From the NCBI GenBank assembly GCA_963799245.1, contig CAWCWN010000003.1, positions 1,426,001 to 1,490,000 on the forward strand: DNA of 64,000 nt. Direction: 5' to 3'. The notes below the pieces were generated by a model. The model did not search any database. It had not been told where the DNA came from and was given only the letters and a program-made list of their open reading frames with translations. Shown here one piece after another: positions 18,187 through 27,374 of this stretch; position 1 is the stretch's first letter, and every line of letters begins with the position of its first letter. Source of the DNA: CAWCWN01 sp963799245 (GTDB lineage: Bacteria; Chloroflexota; Ktedonobacteria; Ktedonobacterales; Ktedonobacteraceae). The translations under genes and the position numbers were made by a program.

Positions 18187-19275
18187 ACTATTGATCTCGT
18201 GAGAGAGAGCTAAAGTGTGAGCGGATCTAGCCGATCAAAGGAGGTATGGGAGCACCAAAGAAAGCCGACTGGCGAGAAGAGAGGCGCAAACGTGCCTGGG
18301 AACTGAAACAAGCTGGATGGAAACAACAAGATATCGCGGAGGCGCTGGGGGTGACGGAGGGAGCGGTCAGCCAGTGGATGAAATGTGGCAGAGAGGGAGG
18401 AGAAGAAGCCCTCAAAGCGCATCCCGCGAAAGGAGCGAAGCCCCGTTTGACGGCAGAGCAGCGAGCACACATCCCAGCAGTGCTGGCGAAAGGAGCGCCA
18501 GCCTATGGATTTCGCGGAGAGGTCTGGAACAGCCGCAGACTGGCAGTGGCGATCCAACGGGAGTTTGGGGTGAGTTATCATCCCGATCATTGTGGCTACC
18601 TGGTGCGCAAGATGGGCTACAGCATGCAGAAACCGGTCGAACGAGCCACGCAGCGCAATGAGCGCGCGATCGAGCACTGGAAAGCGCATCACTGGCCACA
18701 GCTGAAAAAAAAGCCGAGCAAGAAAAGCGGGTGATAGTCTTTGTCGATGAAGCGGGCTTTTATCTGCTGCCGATGACAGTCCGGACCTATGCCTTGCGAG
18801 GGCATACCCCGGTGTTACGCGTGAAACTCACGCGTGACCATCTGTCCGCGATCGGAGGCATCACTCCCAAGGGACGGATTTTCATGCAGATGCAAACACG
18901 AGCGTACACCGCCGAGGATGTCGTGCGGTTTGTACGGATGCTGTTGCGCAAGATCGCAGGCCCGCTGCTGGTCATTTGGGATGGCTCACCCATTCATCGA
19001 GCGAACGTGGTCAAACAGTTTCTCGCCAGTCCGATGGGCAAACGCGTCCATCTGGAACGCTTGCCTGGCTACGCTCCTGAGTTAAATCCACAAGAACAGG
19101 TGTGGAACCTGCTCAAGCGCCGCGAGCTCAAGAACCTGTGTTGTCAGGATCTGGCTCACCTGGAGCGAGAGCTTATGCGTGCCAAAGAACGTCTTCGCCA
19201 TCGGCGAACCATCCTTCAGCACAGTTTCGCTCATGCTCTTGATGAGGTTTAGATGTTTCTCACGATGTCAATAGT
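18187..19275 (+). mobile_element. IS630-family insertion sequence (about 1.09 kb)
   Basis: Imperfect terminal repeats begin ACTATTGA--TCGTGAGA on the left (from 18187) and on the right read inward from 19275. The family duplicates a TA; I cannot define a clean TA on both sides, so the ends may be off by 1-3 bases. It carries two overlapping frames for one transposase. It interrupts the Wzy-type gene after about 13 codons. Confidence 0.85.
18246..19252 (+). CDS. IS630-family transposase, two frames joined by probable -1 frameshift
   Basis: The first frame (18246-18734) has an AAAGGAGG site before its ATG and a winged-helix region (LKQAGWKQQDIAEALGVTEG). The second (18731-19252) has the DDE domain: VIVFVDEAGFYLLP (Asp 1), LLVIWDGSPIHRANVVKQFL (Asp 2) and LPGYAPELNPQEQVWNLLKR (Glu). 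A run of eight A at 18705-18712 lies in the overlap. A -1 slip there would read KAEQEKRVIVFVDEAGF, which is the natural joining sequence of IS630 transposases, and yield about 335 aa. The second frame also has a GTG at 18731 overlapping the first stop. Programmed frameshifting is known in this family; here it is inferred. Confidence 0.88.
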
Positions 19276-19314
19276 TTCTGTGATCGGCCTCTTCCACACA
19301 CTGGTTCTCAACAC
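19276..19314 (-). pseudogene. 5' end of the Wzy-type polymerase gene (13 codons)
   Basis: Upstream of the IS630 on the minus strand an AGGAGGG site precedes GTG at 19314, reading VLRTSVWKRPITE up to the IS edge. Deleting 18187-19275 joins it in frame to RGK-LSSLLFPTCVILLALS of the polymerase. This is a reconstruction: the fit of frame and ribosome site supports it, but there is no homologue check. Confidence 0.55.
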
Positions 19315-19492
19315 TGCCCTCCTACAATACTCAAAATCTTCTATCGAAGTAGAACTCTATTCCTCGCTATTTACAATCGCAGCTGGCAATATCTGTACTA
19401 TCTGATAGATGCGTTCCAGATCGTTATACATCAAGGTCAGCGATCATAATTTTTCGCCTGGTATGTGTCTTTCTCGTAAATCTTCTGTAGTA

Positions 19493-20818
19493 TTATTGCT
19501 TCTTCTCTACTTTATTGCTAGCAGAAGCAAGTACTTCTGATGTAGAGATAGGGAAAGATGTCACCGATTTAGGCACTACCGCCTGCTTTCCAAGTAATGT
19601 CTCGATGCACCCTTCAATCGCTCTAACTAGCTGATCGCGATCAAAGTTCACCTCGGCAAATGCACGGCCCTGCTTCCCTAGGGACTCGGCAATGTCAGGA
19701 TGCTCTTTTAGGTGTAGGATCGCTGTTACCAGTGCGGTAGGATTCTCCGGTTCAACAAAAAGTGCAGCACCTGCCTCTTGTTCTGCAAGCTGGCGTGCCT
19801 CGCCATCCACACCTAGCAAAATGGGTCGGCCGCAGGACATTATTTCAAACAGCTTTGCTGGTAAAAAACCTTTGAGCACCTGAGCTTTGCGAGCAGGGAC
19901 GAGGCATATATCGGCTGCAGCGTAAATCAAAGGCATCTTTTCGTGCGGTTGGGCATCTAGAAATGTGATATTCTTCAAATTGTGCTCGCATGCCTGTTCT
20001 ATCAGATAAGCTTTTTGTGCGCCATCGCCAATAAATATGAATTGAATATCTGTCCGATCACCCAACTGATCAGCAGCATCAAGTATCGTCATCAATCCAT
20101 GTACCACTCCATGAGTACCTGCATAGAGGACGGTGAACCGATCATTCCAAGCAAGCTCCATGCGGGCTTGCCTAGGTGTTTGCGGTAGTGGGCGAAATAG
20201 AGCTGTATCAACACCATTTATACCTAGGAAGGTACGCTCTGAAGGGAAACCTCGCTTAATGAGGTCATTGCGAACACCTTCCGCGACTACCCAAACTATA
20301 CTTGCGTGCTCATAAGCTGACCATTCCAGCCATTGAGAAAGACGAATTATTAGACGATTGCGCAAAATACCCAATTGTATTGGCGTTTCGGGCCAAAGAT
20401 CGGCGACCCAAAAGATATAAGGGCAACGCTTCCACCATGATAATAGACGGCTAGCGATTGCATTGAAGAGCGGCAGTGAGCATGCAATGATCACATCAGG
20501 GTGACCAACGGCTCTGCCTCCAATTAGTGGAGCCAGTAGGTTAAAAGAGATGTGAGGCAAAATACGACGCAAAAAGGTAGTATTTGAGTTGATATAATTC
20601 CAAACTCGTACCACACGTACTCCATCACGCATCTCTTCTTGAAAGATGCGGCCACGATATTCCGGAGGAACAATTCCTGTTGGATAATTGGGTACAGTTG
20701 TCAGTACTGTTACCTGATGGCCAAGCTTCACAAGGCGCTTCGCCGTCTCACTGATGCGCACCATTGCTGCGCCTTTTTCTGGTGGATAGTAGTACGTAAT
20801 AAATAAAATATGGGACAT
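19493..20818 (-). CDS. Glycosyltransferase family 4 (WbuB-like)
   Basis: About 441 aa. Start chosen at ATG 20818 (MSHILFITYYYPPEKGAAMV) with AGGGAG five bases upstream, rather than a start seven codons earlier. N-terminal domain: YYPPEKGAAMVRISETAKRL, VTVLTTVPNYPTG. C-terminal domain: FTVLYAGTHGVVHGLMTILD, IQFIFIGDGAQKAYL, PLIYAAADICLVPARKAQVL, PAKLFEIMSCGRPILLGVDG. These are typical of WbuB/WcaI-like enzymes that add amino or deoxy sugars to lipid-linked intermediates; the substrate here is unknown. An unusual C-terminal tail of about 35 residues is Ser/Thr-rich. Confidence 0.9.
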   Translation of the reverse strand: MSHILFITYYYPPEKGAAMVRISETAKRLVKLGHQVTVLTTVPNYPTGIVPPEYRGRIFQEEMRDGVRVVRVWNYINSNTTFLRRILPHISFNLLAPLIGGRAVGHPDVIIACSLPLFNAIASRLLSWWKRCPYIFWVADLWPETPIQLGILRNRLIIRLSQWLEWSAYEHASIVWVVAEGVRNDLIKRGFPSERTFLGINGVDTALFRPLPQTPRQARMELAWNDRFTVLYAGTHGVVHGLMTILDAADQLGDRTDIQFIFIGDGAQKAYLIEQACEHNLKNITFLDAQPHEKMPLIYAAADICLVPARKAQVLKGFLPAKLFEIMSCGRPILLGVDGEARQLAEQEAGAALFVEPENPTALVTAILHLKEHPDIAESLGKQGRAFAEVNFDRDQLVRAIEGCIETLLGKQAVVPKSVTSFPISTSEVLASASNKVEKKQ

Positions 20819-20955
20819 TATTTCTCCCTTTATTTCCACTCTACAAACATATCAACCTAGCTAAATAGGTCCTCGTCCAGGTGTGAACTAAGAAGATTAC
20901 CGGCAGTTCCAGCTCGTTTAGTACAAGAATTTTCAATCCTTTCACACCCGGAAAA

Positions 20956-23037
20956 TTATGTACATGTGTAATCAACTCCTACGTTCAAATCCTGGGTTAA
21001 AGATCGATTGAGAGTTGCTTCTTGCTTATTATTAGAGACAATTCCCTTCCACCTGCTTGTCTTAATTCCGCACGAAGGCAGCGTCACTTGCAATTCTAGT
21101 GTCCGTTGAGCTCCGGCCTGCCGTTGCAACAAATATTGATATTGCCAGCCGTTAGGGCCAAGCTTAGCCACGTCATGGCTGGTCCATGAGAGGGTGATGG
21201 TGCGCGTCCGTCCGTAGACAAGTGTAAAGAAGCCTGCCCATACCTGAGAGCCAAAAGCAGTGCTTGTACCAAGTGACTGCCATCCGTTCTGTGTAGATAA
21301 TGTACTTCCAGACGGTACGTAGATACGCAGGTAATCTTGATAAAGTTGGTTACCGTAGTTCTGACCAGCCAGTGTCCAAGCATAGGTTATGGTGGTGTGA
21401 TGAAAAGCATTCCCGTGCTCATCGATAGTCACCTGGTCATGCACTGTATTGACGATAAAATCATTGGCCTTACTCGCTGCGACATTGGCATCTACAAGAA
21501 AGAGATGGTCTCCAGGTGACGACTGGGTCAACCCATCGAGATGGAGAAGGTGCAGTACATTCTCCATTCTACTGGCATTAAAATAGGCTTGAATGTCCTT
21601 TGTATGTAATGAACTGACCGCGAGTCGCAACAATTTCGCCAGAGCGTTTGGGGAAAGATGTGTCAATCCTGCTAGCAGATGCTTTCCTAACAATTCAGTG
21701 AAGTATTTGCGCTGCGAAGAGCTACCATCCGGCGAAGAAATCAGACTGCTTCCCTCTTTAGCCGCTATCCCTCCTAATTGGTGAAAATGAATAAGGCTGA
21801 TCAGATTCTGTGCTGTGACCGTTTCATGATACTCTGGTACACTGATTGCTCCAGTAATATTCAGCACTTGTTGAATGAAGAAAGGTGTGATAGCAATTAC
21901 TCCCTGCAAAGGGACTTTGCCACCTTCACGCTGGTAGTTCAATTCACCGTATCGTGCATTTGTGGGGAAATCCGCATCCAGATTGGAATCGCGCAGGCTC
22001 CAGCTTGAGGAAGCTTGATATTGGGCAAACCAGCGATATGCAGGAGGATAGGGAATAGTATGACCTGCAAACTCAAAAGGCCTATCTAGCAGATAAACAT
22101 CCGTGATATGAGCAGTCGTTAGTCGTCCTCCTGAAAGTGTGATAATACCATAGTTGCCGATAAATCCACCTCCTGGCCTAAGTTCAGTCGAATCCATGAT
22201 TTCTAACAAGAAATGCGAAGGTGTACCGATACCGAGCAGGGTGGGCAATGCCGGAAGTATTTGGTCCACCTCACCTAATATCCTGCGTATCGTGGGAATG
22301 TTCGCCCGGAACTTCTGCATTAGTTTTGCCACATGAGTATCAAATGATACATCACCTGGTTGTAGGAGTATAGCCTCGTCCATAGCCGCATTTATCGAAC
22401 TCTTCACATTTTGATATTCATTTGAGAGTGTAGTAAAATCAGCCTTCGTCAGTCCTGGCATTGATCCGCTCAAAGGACTGCCCAGACGAGTAAGTACCAT
22501 TTTTAGCATCTTGCAGCCGCCAATACCCGCCTGCGAGACATCAGCAGCCAGAGCGGACAGGTGGATAGCTGTTGTAAGTCGAACACCATAAACAGGGATG
22601 AGGTCTGCAATACCAGGAAAGTTTGTTAGCCCTGCCTGAAGTGTTTGCGAGTCATTTAAAGAGCTAACAAACTCTTGCTGCGCCTGCTCCACGGTCTGTG
22701 GTGCAAATGGCCGCGACTGCAAGGACTCCAGCAGGCTTATTCCTGAACGCAAGTGCTGTATTCCTGCTTCTGCAAGCGAGAGATTAGTTTGATACATTTG
22801 GTACACTAGGTAGCCAGCCACAGCAGAGATTGAACTGGCCAAGAACAAGAATAGTAGGAGTACAATGAGTAAATTGCGCTTTTTAAACCCCTGCTTTTTG
22901 CGTTGTTCATATGACTGAAAAGTTGCTTGCTGCTGTGCTTGTACTTGCTGCTGTATCTGTGCCTGCGGCTGCATCTCGATGCGTGGCTGTACCTGTGGCT
23001 GTTGTCTTTCCGTATTCAGCAAGACTACCCTTTTCAC
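20956..23037 (-). CDS. DUF4012 membrane-anchored protein
   Basis: 693 aa. A Gln-rich N terminus (repeated QPQAQIQQQ-like stretches, about residues 10-45), one transmembrane helix (LLIVLLLFLFLASSISAVAG, about 55-75), then a large extracytoplasmic region. DUF4012 hallmarks are LLEIMDSTELRPGGGFIGNY, WSLRDSNLDADFPTNA and LQGVIAITPFFIQQVLNITG. The family is linked to surface polysaccharide loci in Gram-positive and Chloroflexi genomes; its activity is not established. It lies 30 bases after the BY-kinase gene, so the two are co-transcribed. Closely related to the C-terminal 600 residues of the kinase fusion at 29457-32483. Confidence 0.88.
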   Translation of the reverse strand: MKRVVLLNTERQQPQVQPRIEMQPQAQIQQQVQAQQQATFQSYEQRKKQGFKKRNLLIVLLLFLFLASSISAVAGYLVYQMYQTNLSLAEAGIQHLRSGISLLESLQSRPFAPQTVEQAQQEFVSSLNDSQTLQAGLTNFPGIADLIPVYGVRLTTAIHLSALAADVSQAGIGGCKMLKMVLTRLGSPLSGSMPGLTKADFTTLSNEYQNVKSSINAAMDEAILLQPGDVSFDTHVAKLMQKFRANIPTIRRILGEVDQILPALPTLLGIGTPSHFLLEIMDSTELRPGGGFIGNYGIITLSGGRLTTAHITDVYLLDRPFEFAGHTIPYPPAYRWFAQYQASSSWSLRDSNLDADFPTNARYGELNYQREGGKVPLQGVIAITPFFIQQVLNITGAISVPEYHETVTAQNLISLIHFHQLGGIAAKEGSSLISSPDGSSSQRKYFTELLGKHLLAGLTHLSPNALAKLLRLAVSSLHTKDIQAYFNASRMENVLHLLHLDGLTQSSPGDHLFLVDANVAASKANDFIVNTVHDQVTIDEHGNAFHHTTITYAWTLAGQNYGNQLYQDYLRIYVPSGSTLSTQNGWQSLGTSTAFGSQVWAGFFTLVYGRTRTITLSWTSHDVAKLGPNGWQYQYLLQRQAGAQRTLELQVTLPSCGIKTSRWKGIVSNNKQEATLNRSLTQDLNVGVDYTCT

Positions 23038-23067
23038 TAAACTTACCTTTCCTAAGAATTTACAGCA

Positions 23068-24762
23068 CTAATTTGAATGATTTCTTTGCTCAAATGATGA
23101 TACAGGCATTTGAGGTGATGGCATCATAGGAGTAGTAGGTGAATGTCCATTACTTGAGGGTTTCCCCTGCGCGTTCTGTGACTCTTCACTATAATAATAG
23201 GTATAAGCTGTATCATTGTGTTTTGGGCTCACCTTATTAGCTACACAACCAAGGACCCGAACTCCAGTCTGTGCCAGCACAGCTTTCACCTGTTTAAGCT
23301 TACCACTCGTGGCACGTGTTGTATCAACCACGACAAGAGCGCCATCAACTTTTGATGTCAGGATACTGGCATCCGATATTCCCAATAAAGGAGGAGCATC
23401 AAAAATGACTACCTCTACTCCGCAATTGGCGACTGCAGCAATAAAGCGCTGCATCACTTTCGATTCAAGCAATTCCGAAGGATTCGGGGGTAATGGTCCA
23501 GAGGGCATTACCCATAAACTTGGAATACCTACTGAATGGACAAAAGGTTCAAGCGATAATCTACTCGCTCCTGGCTCACTGGATGTAGTTGGCGTGCTGA
23601 ATGTCAGGATAGCATTGCTCAAACCCAATTTATCGCTAGGTAGCCCGAACAGGATATGTAGAGATGGGCGATGCAGGTCCGCATCGATAAGTAACGTATT
23701 TTTCCCGGCCTTCGCCATAAAAATTGCTAGATTAGCAGCAATAGCACTCTTACCATCACGCGGCATCGCACTTGTAACTACCATTGAACCCAGAGACTTA
23801 TCAATACTCGAAAAGCCGATATTTGTGCGCAATATTCGATATGCTTCAATATTAGCATTGTTACCAACTGGATTGATCACATCCTCCCGTTTCTCTGATT
23901 TTGCTCGCCATATTGTAGCCAGAACCGGCCATCCAAATAATCGATAAATCTCTTCGGAGGTGCGAACTCGTGTGTCGAGTTGATCGTTCAGTAGTGCCAG
24001 CAACATTCCCAATAATAAGCCTACCAGAAGGCCTATGCCTGTGTAAAGCAAGGTATTTGGTCGCACAGGCTTGTCCGCTGGTAGAGCAGGTAGAGCCACC
24101 CGTAATAAACTTCCACTTTGTGCCTGTATCAACTCAAGTTGAGCCAGGGCACTCTGCCATTGGCTGTAGCGCTGTTGTAATCCGCTTAGCTGTGCCTGTA
24201 AAAGAGCTATTTGCCCCTGGTTTCCTCCTTTCGCCCGCATGCCGGAAATTTGCGTTGTAGTATCATTAATCTGCTGGTTTGCCTGATCAATGTTTTGCTG
24301 TATCTGTTGCTGCGCCTGAGCATTATTCTGCTGGGTCGCCTGAAATTGTTGTTTTATCAGAGTCGAAGCGATATCATTTGTGAGACTTGCCGCCCGTATT
24401 GGACTCGTATCGGCTACGTCTATTTCGAAAAGCTGCGTATTGGGTTTGGTGGTGGAGGAAACCTCTTTCGCAAGTTCAATTACAGTCAGGCCAGGATAAT
24501 GAGACGCAACCTCGCGAAGTATTGGATCGCCTATAGCCAATGTTGCTTCAGTTTGCACTAGCTGGTCGCTAGCGAGCAGATTATTGTAATCTGATTGATT
24601 ATTAGAGAGGGAACGGATCGTGACTTCGATAAGCGCAGATGACTGGTAGACTGGTTTCATAAGTTTGCATCCAATATACGTCCCCGATCCAACAAGCAGA
24701 AAGCAAACCAAAATAATTTGCCAGCGTTTTATCAGTATGGTCAAGTACTGCTTTAGTGTCAT
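23068..24762 (-). CDS. Wzz-type chain-length determinant fused to BY-kinase
   Basis: 564 aa. Residues 1-35 include a first membrane helix (IILVCFLLVGSGTYIGCKLM). A periplasmic Wzz region with Gln-rich coiled coil (about 120-210) follows, then a second helix (TLLYTGIGLLVGLLLGMLLA). The cytoplasmic ATPase shows Walker A TSAMPRDGKSAIAANLAIF, Walker A' LLIDADLHRP and Walker B VEVVIFDAPPLLGISDAS. The C-terminal tyrosine cluster is AYTYYYSEE. Such kinases autophosphorylate on this cluster and control EPS polymerisation; the CpsB-type phosphatase at 3031-3753 is the expected partner. Second gene of the cluster after the sugar transferase. Confidence 0.93.
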   Translation of the reverse strand: MTLKQYLTILIKRWQIILVCFLLVGSGTYIGCKLMKPVYQSSALIEVTIRSLSNNQSDYNNLLASDQLVQTEATLAIGDPILREVASHYPGLTVIELAKEVSSTTKPNTQLFEIDVADTSPIRAASLTNDIASTLIKQQFQATQQNNAQAQQQIQQNIDQANQQINDTTTQISGMRAKGGNQGQIALLQAQLSGLQQRYSQWQSALAQLELIQAQSGSLLRVALPALPADKPVRPNTLLYTGIGLLVGLLLGMLLALLNDQLDTRVRTSEEIYRLFGWPVLATIWRAKSEKREDVINPVGNNANIEAYRILRTNIGFSSIDKSLGSMVVTSAMPRDGKSAIAANLAIFMAKAGKNTLLIDADLHRPSLHILFGLPSDKLGLSNAILTFSTPTTSSEPGASRLSLEPFVHSVGIPSLWVMPSGPLPPNPSELLESKVMQRFIAAVANCGVEVVIFDAPPLLGISDASILTSKVDGALVVVDTTRATSGKLKQVKAVLAQTGVRVLGCVANKVSPKHNDTAYTYYYSEESQNAQGKPSSNGHSPTTPMMPSPQMPVSSFEQRNHSN

Positions 24763-24830
24763 CTTTCTACTCCATTTCGGGATAAGGTAATCTCTGCAGG
24801 AAAACGTTATATATGTTAAACATTACTCAA

Positions 24831-25186
24831 TTAGACTCCTGTAGAAGTGATGAGGACCTTTAGCGTCTTAAACAGAATAAAGAAATCAAGGAACAATGAT
24901 CGATTATCGATATATTGCATATCGAGCGGTATACGATCCTCATAACTCCTGTACCGATCTGTGCTGATTTGCCATAAACCAGTAATGCCTGGTTTCACTG
25001 AGTGCCTCTTATCTGCATACTCTCCATAAAGGATCAACTCACGTTGGTGAATAGCCCGTGGACCGACAAATGACATTTGTCCAGCCAGAACATTAAATAG
25101 TTGCGGTAATTCATCCAGATATACCTTGCGCAGAAATCTACCTAATCGGGTAATTCGTGGATCGTACTGCAACTTCATGTTTTTCT
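24831..25186 (-). pseudogene. Sugar-phosphate transferase, 3' part (cut by IS5)
   Basis: C-terminal catalytic half of a polyprenyl-phosphate hexose-1-phosphate transferase: YDPRITRLGRFLRKVYLDEL, PQLFNVLAGQMSFVGPRAIH and KPGITGLWQIS are signature motifs. It joins in frame to 26204-26642 when the IS5-type element is removed. On its own it lacks the membrane segment and the Asp-Glu-bearing N-terminal region. Confidence 0.9.
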
Positions 25187-26203
25187 GATACTCTAGAGTT
25201 TATTCCGATTAAGGGATGGGAAGCCAAGGATCAAGGCGAAGGCGAAAATTATGCAAGGCACAACAAATTTCCATGACGTGGTCACGTACCCCCGAGCGCA
25301 AGAGACGACAGACGTCTTTGACAATGCGACAGCGCTTGATACTGCTATTGACATGTTCGATGGCGACCCGACGGCACGCCAGAGACTGATTGGCTGCCTT
25401 TTGCTCAGCGGTTAACTCGCCCCCTTTGGGTTTCTTGGTGGGCATTTCGATGATGACGCCCTCCAGCGTGAAAGCGAGAAAACCGAGGTCTTGAAGCAGG
25501 TGGCTGCCGTGGGGCAACGGATAAGGGGTCGTGTCTGCGATGCGCTTATCATGGACCTTGCCAGGATGCGTTGGGCTGAGAAACTGAATCGTCAGGTGCT
25601 TATCCACCAACACGACATTCTTCACGGTGTGACCTTTTTTCTTGCCGCTATAATGGCTTTTCTGTTGAGCCGGGTCTTTGGGACGCTGGATGCGCCGTTC
25701 GGTACCATCTTGGCAAAAAGGGGAGGGTTGTCTTGACTCTGGACTTCTTGCCCCACTGGTTCTGTGGGCACAAGGCTCTCTGCCAATCGCTGTGCCAATT
25801 CCTCCATGGACCGTGCGGGCGCAGCTCCCAGTCTTCTCAGCGTCGTTTGCAAGACAGGCAATAACGTGTGGATCCATTGATTGGCTTTATTTTGTGGCAT
25901 CCCGAACAGCTCTCCCTGCACGACTTGCAACACATGGGTTTTCAAGTAGACCAAGAGGAAGAGCAGGCGATCTTCGGGCGTGGGCAGCGGACAATTGGCG
26001 TAGGTCGTGTACCCGCGTCCGCTTCGTGGCTGGCCATCCAGACGCCACTCTTTCATGCGTTCTTGAAACGCTTCCTCAAAGGCTGGCACCAGCTGAGCAA
26101 ACTCTTCCACCGTCAAACTCGTCAGATCTAGAAACTTCAGCTCCCTCTGGCTCACTTCTGCGTATCTCAATCCACTCATTGACTCTCTCCCGAGTTTGGT
26201 ATC
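25187..26203 (-). mobile_element. IS5-family insertion sequence (about 1.0 kb)
   Basis: Element inserted in the sugar transferase gene. Its edges are set by where the host reading frame resumes, next to short GATAC/GTATC ends, so the boundaries are approximate and no convincing target duplication or long terminal repeat was found. It carries a DDE_Tnp_4-type transposase in two frames. Confidence 0.75.
25209..26179 (-). CDS. IS5-family transposase in two frames
   Basis: The first frame starts at ATG 26179 (MSGLRYAEVSQREL) and carries a helix-turn-helix region (LPTPEDRLLFLLVYLKTHVL, GMPQNKANQWIHTLLPVL). The second frame, reading to 25209, carries the DDE core: DGTERRIQRPKDPAQQKSHY, SGKKKGHTVKNVVLVD, HDKRIADT and RVAIEHVNSSIKRCRIVKD. 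The frames meet near 25715 next to CCCCTTTTTG; a -1 change there gives a continuous protein of about 320 aa. Whether this is programmed frameshifting, usual in some IS5 groups, or a mutation cannot be told. Confidence 0.85.
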
Positions 26204-26642
26204 TCCTCAGTCTACCATCAACCGGAATAAAGTCTTCTGACTTAAGCTCAGGATGCTGTTCTAGGTAGGCATCAGCATGAGGTATCATCGTTCTAAACTT
26301 TAGGATGGTGAAGCGTCGACCACTTAACCCGATCATTTCTCTGAAATAAAGTATCTTGCCTCCGTCTCCAAGCTTGATACAAACGGCGATAATTACAAAT
26401 ACTGGCATTAGCACTACTATGCCGATAACTGCAAGCACAATATCAAGAAGACGTTTTGAAATATCATAAAGCTGGGAAGGATTGTAAGCGATATCATCGC
26501 TGATAATGCCACTTTTAATAGCGCTACTTTCTGCTGCAGAGGACATTAGATCTTCTCCACTCCACTCTGGTATGGTTATCCTTTCCATACTTATGCCCTT
26601 CCTTGCTAAAAATAAAGTCCCTAGCGTTTCTTCAGCACGCAT
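26204..26642 (-). pseudogene. Sugar-phosphate transferase, 5' part (cut by IS5)
   Basis: N-terminal part of the EPS-initiating phosphoglycosyl transferase. After about 60 hydrophilic residues come KRLLDIVLAVIGIVVLMPVF (single re-entrant or membrane helix), then GKILYFREMIGLSGRRFTIL and KFRTMIPHADAYL, the catalytic-region motifs of the monotopic PglC/EpsL type. It lacks the four extra helices of WbaP. Joined to 24831-25186 it would be about 264 aa. It is the first gene of the minus-strand cluster. While the IS is present, the cell would need another initiating enzyme or would lack this EPS. Confidence 0.88.
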
Positions 26643-27188
26643 AGATATTAGCTTGACTGTCTCTTCATTAAGAAGGTAGCAGCTTTCAGATATCTAACGA
26701 GGTGATAAAGCAGCATCCTACTTTCTCTACTTACGATCCCTTGGATAGCTCTGCTCTTTGACGTAATGTTGCAATTTGCGCATCAAGCGTTATGGTTAGA
26801 AACGATCATAATCAAGTCTTGACCCAACACTCCAATTGCGACTTCTTCCAAACTATGTACCTAAAAAGAGGTCTGGCTATGGAAATCATGAAAGCATTCT
26901 CCTGTAACAAAACCGTAATTTAGACTCCGTTCCCCGTGTTTTACTCTTTACCTGCACTTTTTTACCCTGAAGCGCAAAATCGTTGCAGCGTCTCCGACGA
27001 TGAGAGCCTGCTTTGACAATTTCCATCTTCTAATGAAGCAGTCAGGAGACATACATTCAGTTCTATTCCTGTATGTTCCCGAGAAGATTTCTTCTCCAAC
27101 CTTCACCGCCGCATTCTAATACTTATATCTTTCAAGACGTATCGATGAGAAGCGAGTAACCTTGCTCTGCTTTCTTGCATTTAAAATG

Positions 27189-27223
27189 AACTGTATTTCG
27201 ATGAATATGAAATACAGTTTTTT
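27189..27223 (+). terminator. Hairpin with T-tract, terminator-like
   Basis: An 11-bp perfect stem, AACTGTATTTC/GAAATACAGTT, with a 9-base loop, ends in a run of six T. It has the form of a Rho-independent terminator on the plus strand, but no plus-strand gene upstream of it is recognised, so it may be a relic or end an unseen small RNA. Confidence 0.5.
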
Positions 27224-27303
27224 CTCTACTGCATATTGCATCAGCAGAGTAGTAAAGCATTCATAATGTTTTGTAGAACATTCGCCTGTTCTATGACAAT
27301 TTC

Positions 27304-27324
27304 CTGTGCTACAAGGTAGCACAG
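27304..27324. repeat. 9-bp hairpin, CTGTGCTAC/GTAGCACAG
   Basis: Perfect 9-bp arms with a 3-base loop, without a T-tract. It lies 80 bases from the preceding hairpin and 50 bases before the MITE-like element. Role unknown. Confidence 0.4.
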
Positions 27325-27374
27325 ATCTACTATTCTTCCCGGTACAAGCTCCGGTAACAGATTAGCAATAACTA

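Larger units (their letters stand above)
26643..27374. other. Long intergenic region upstream of the EPS cluster
   Basis: About 730 AT-rich bases with no convincing gene. The minus-strand EPS promoter must lie at its left end but I cannot single out a clear -35/-10 pair. Two strong hairpins (27189-27223 and 27304-27324) occupy the right part, followed by a MITE-like element. Confidence 0.5.

Noticed and set aside
27116..27322. 68-codon frame on the minus strand
   Set aside because: Overlaps two strong hairpins, low-complexity AT-rich translation, no ribosome site.
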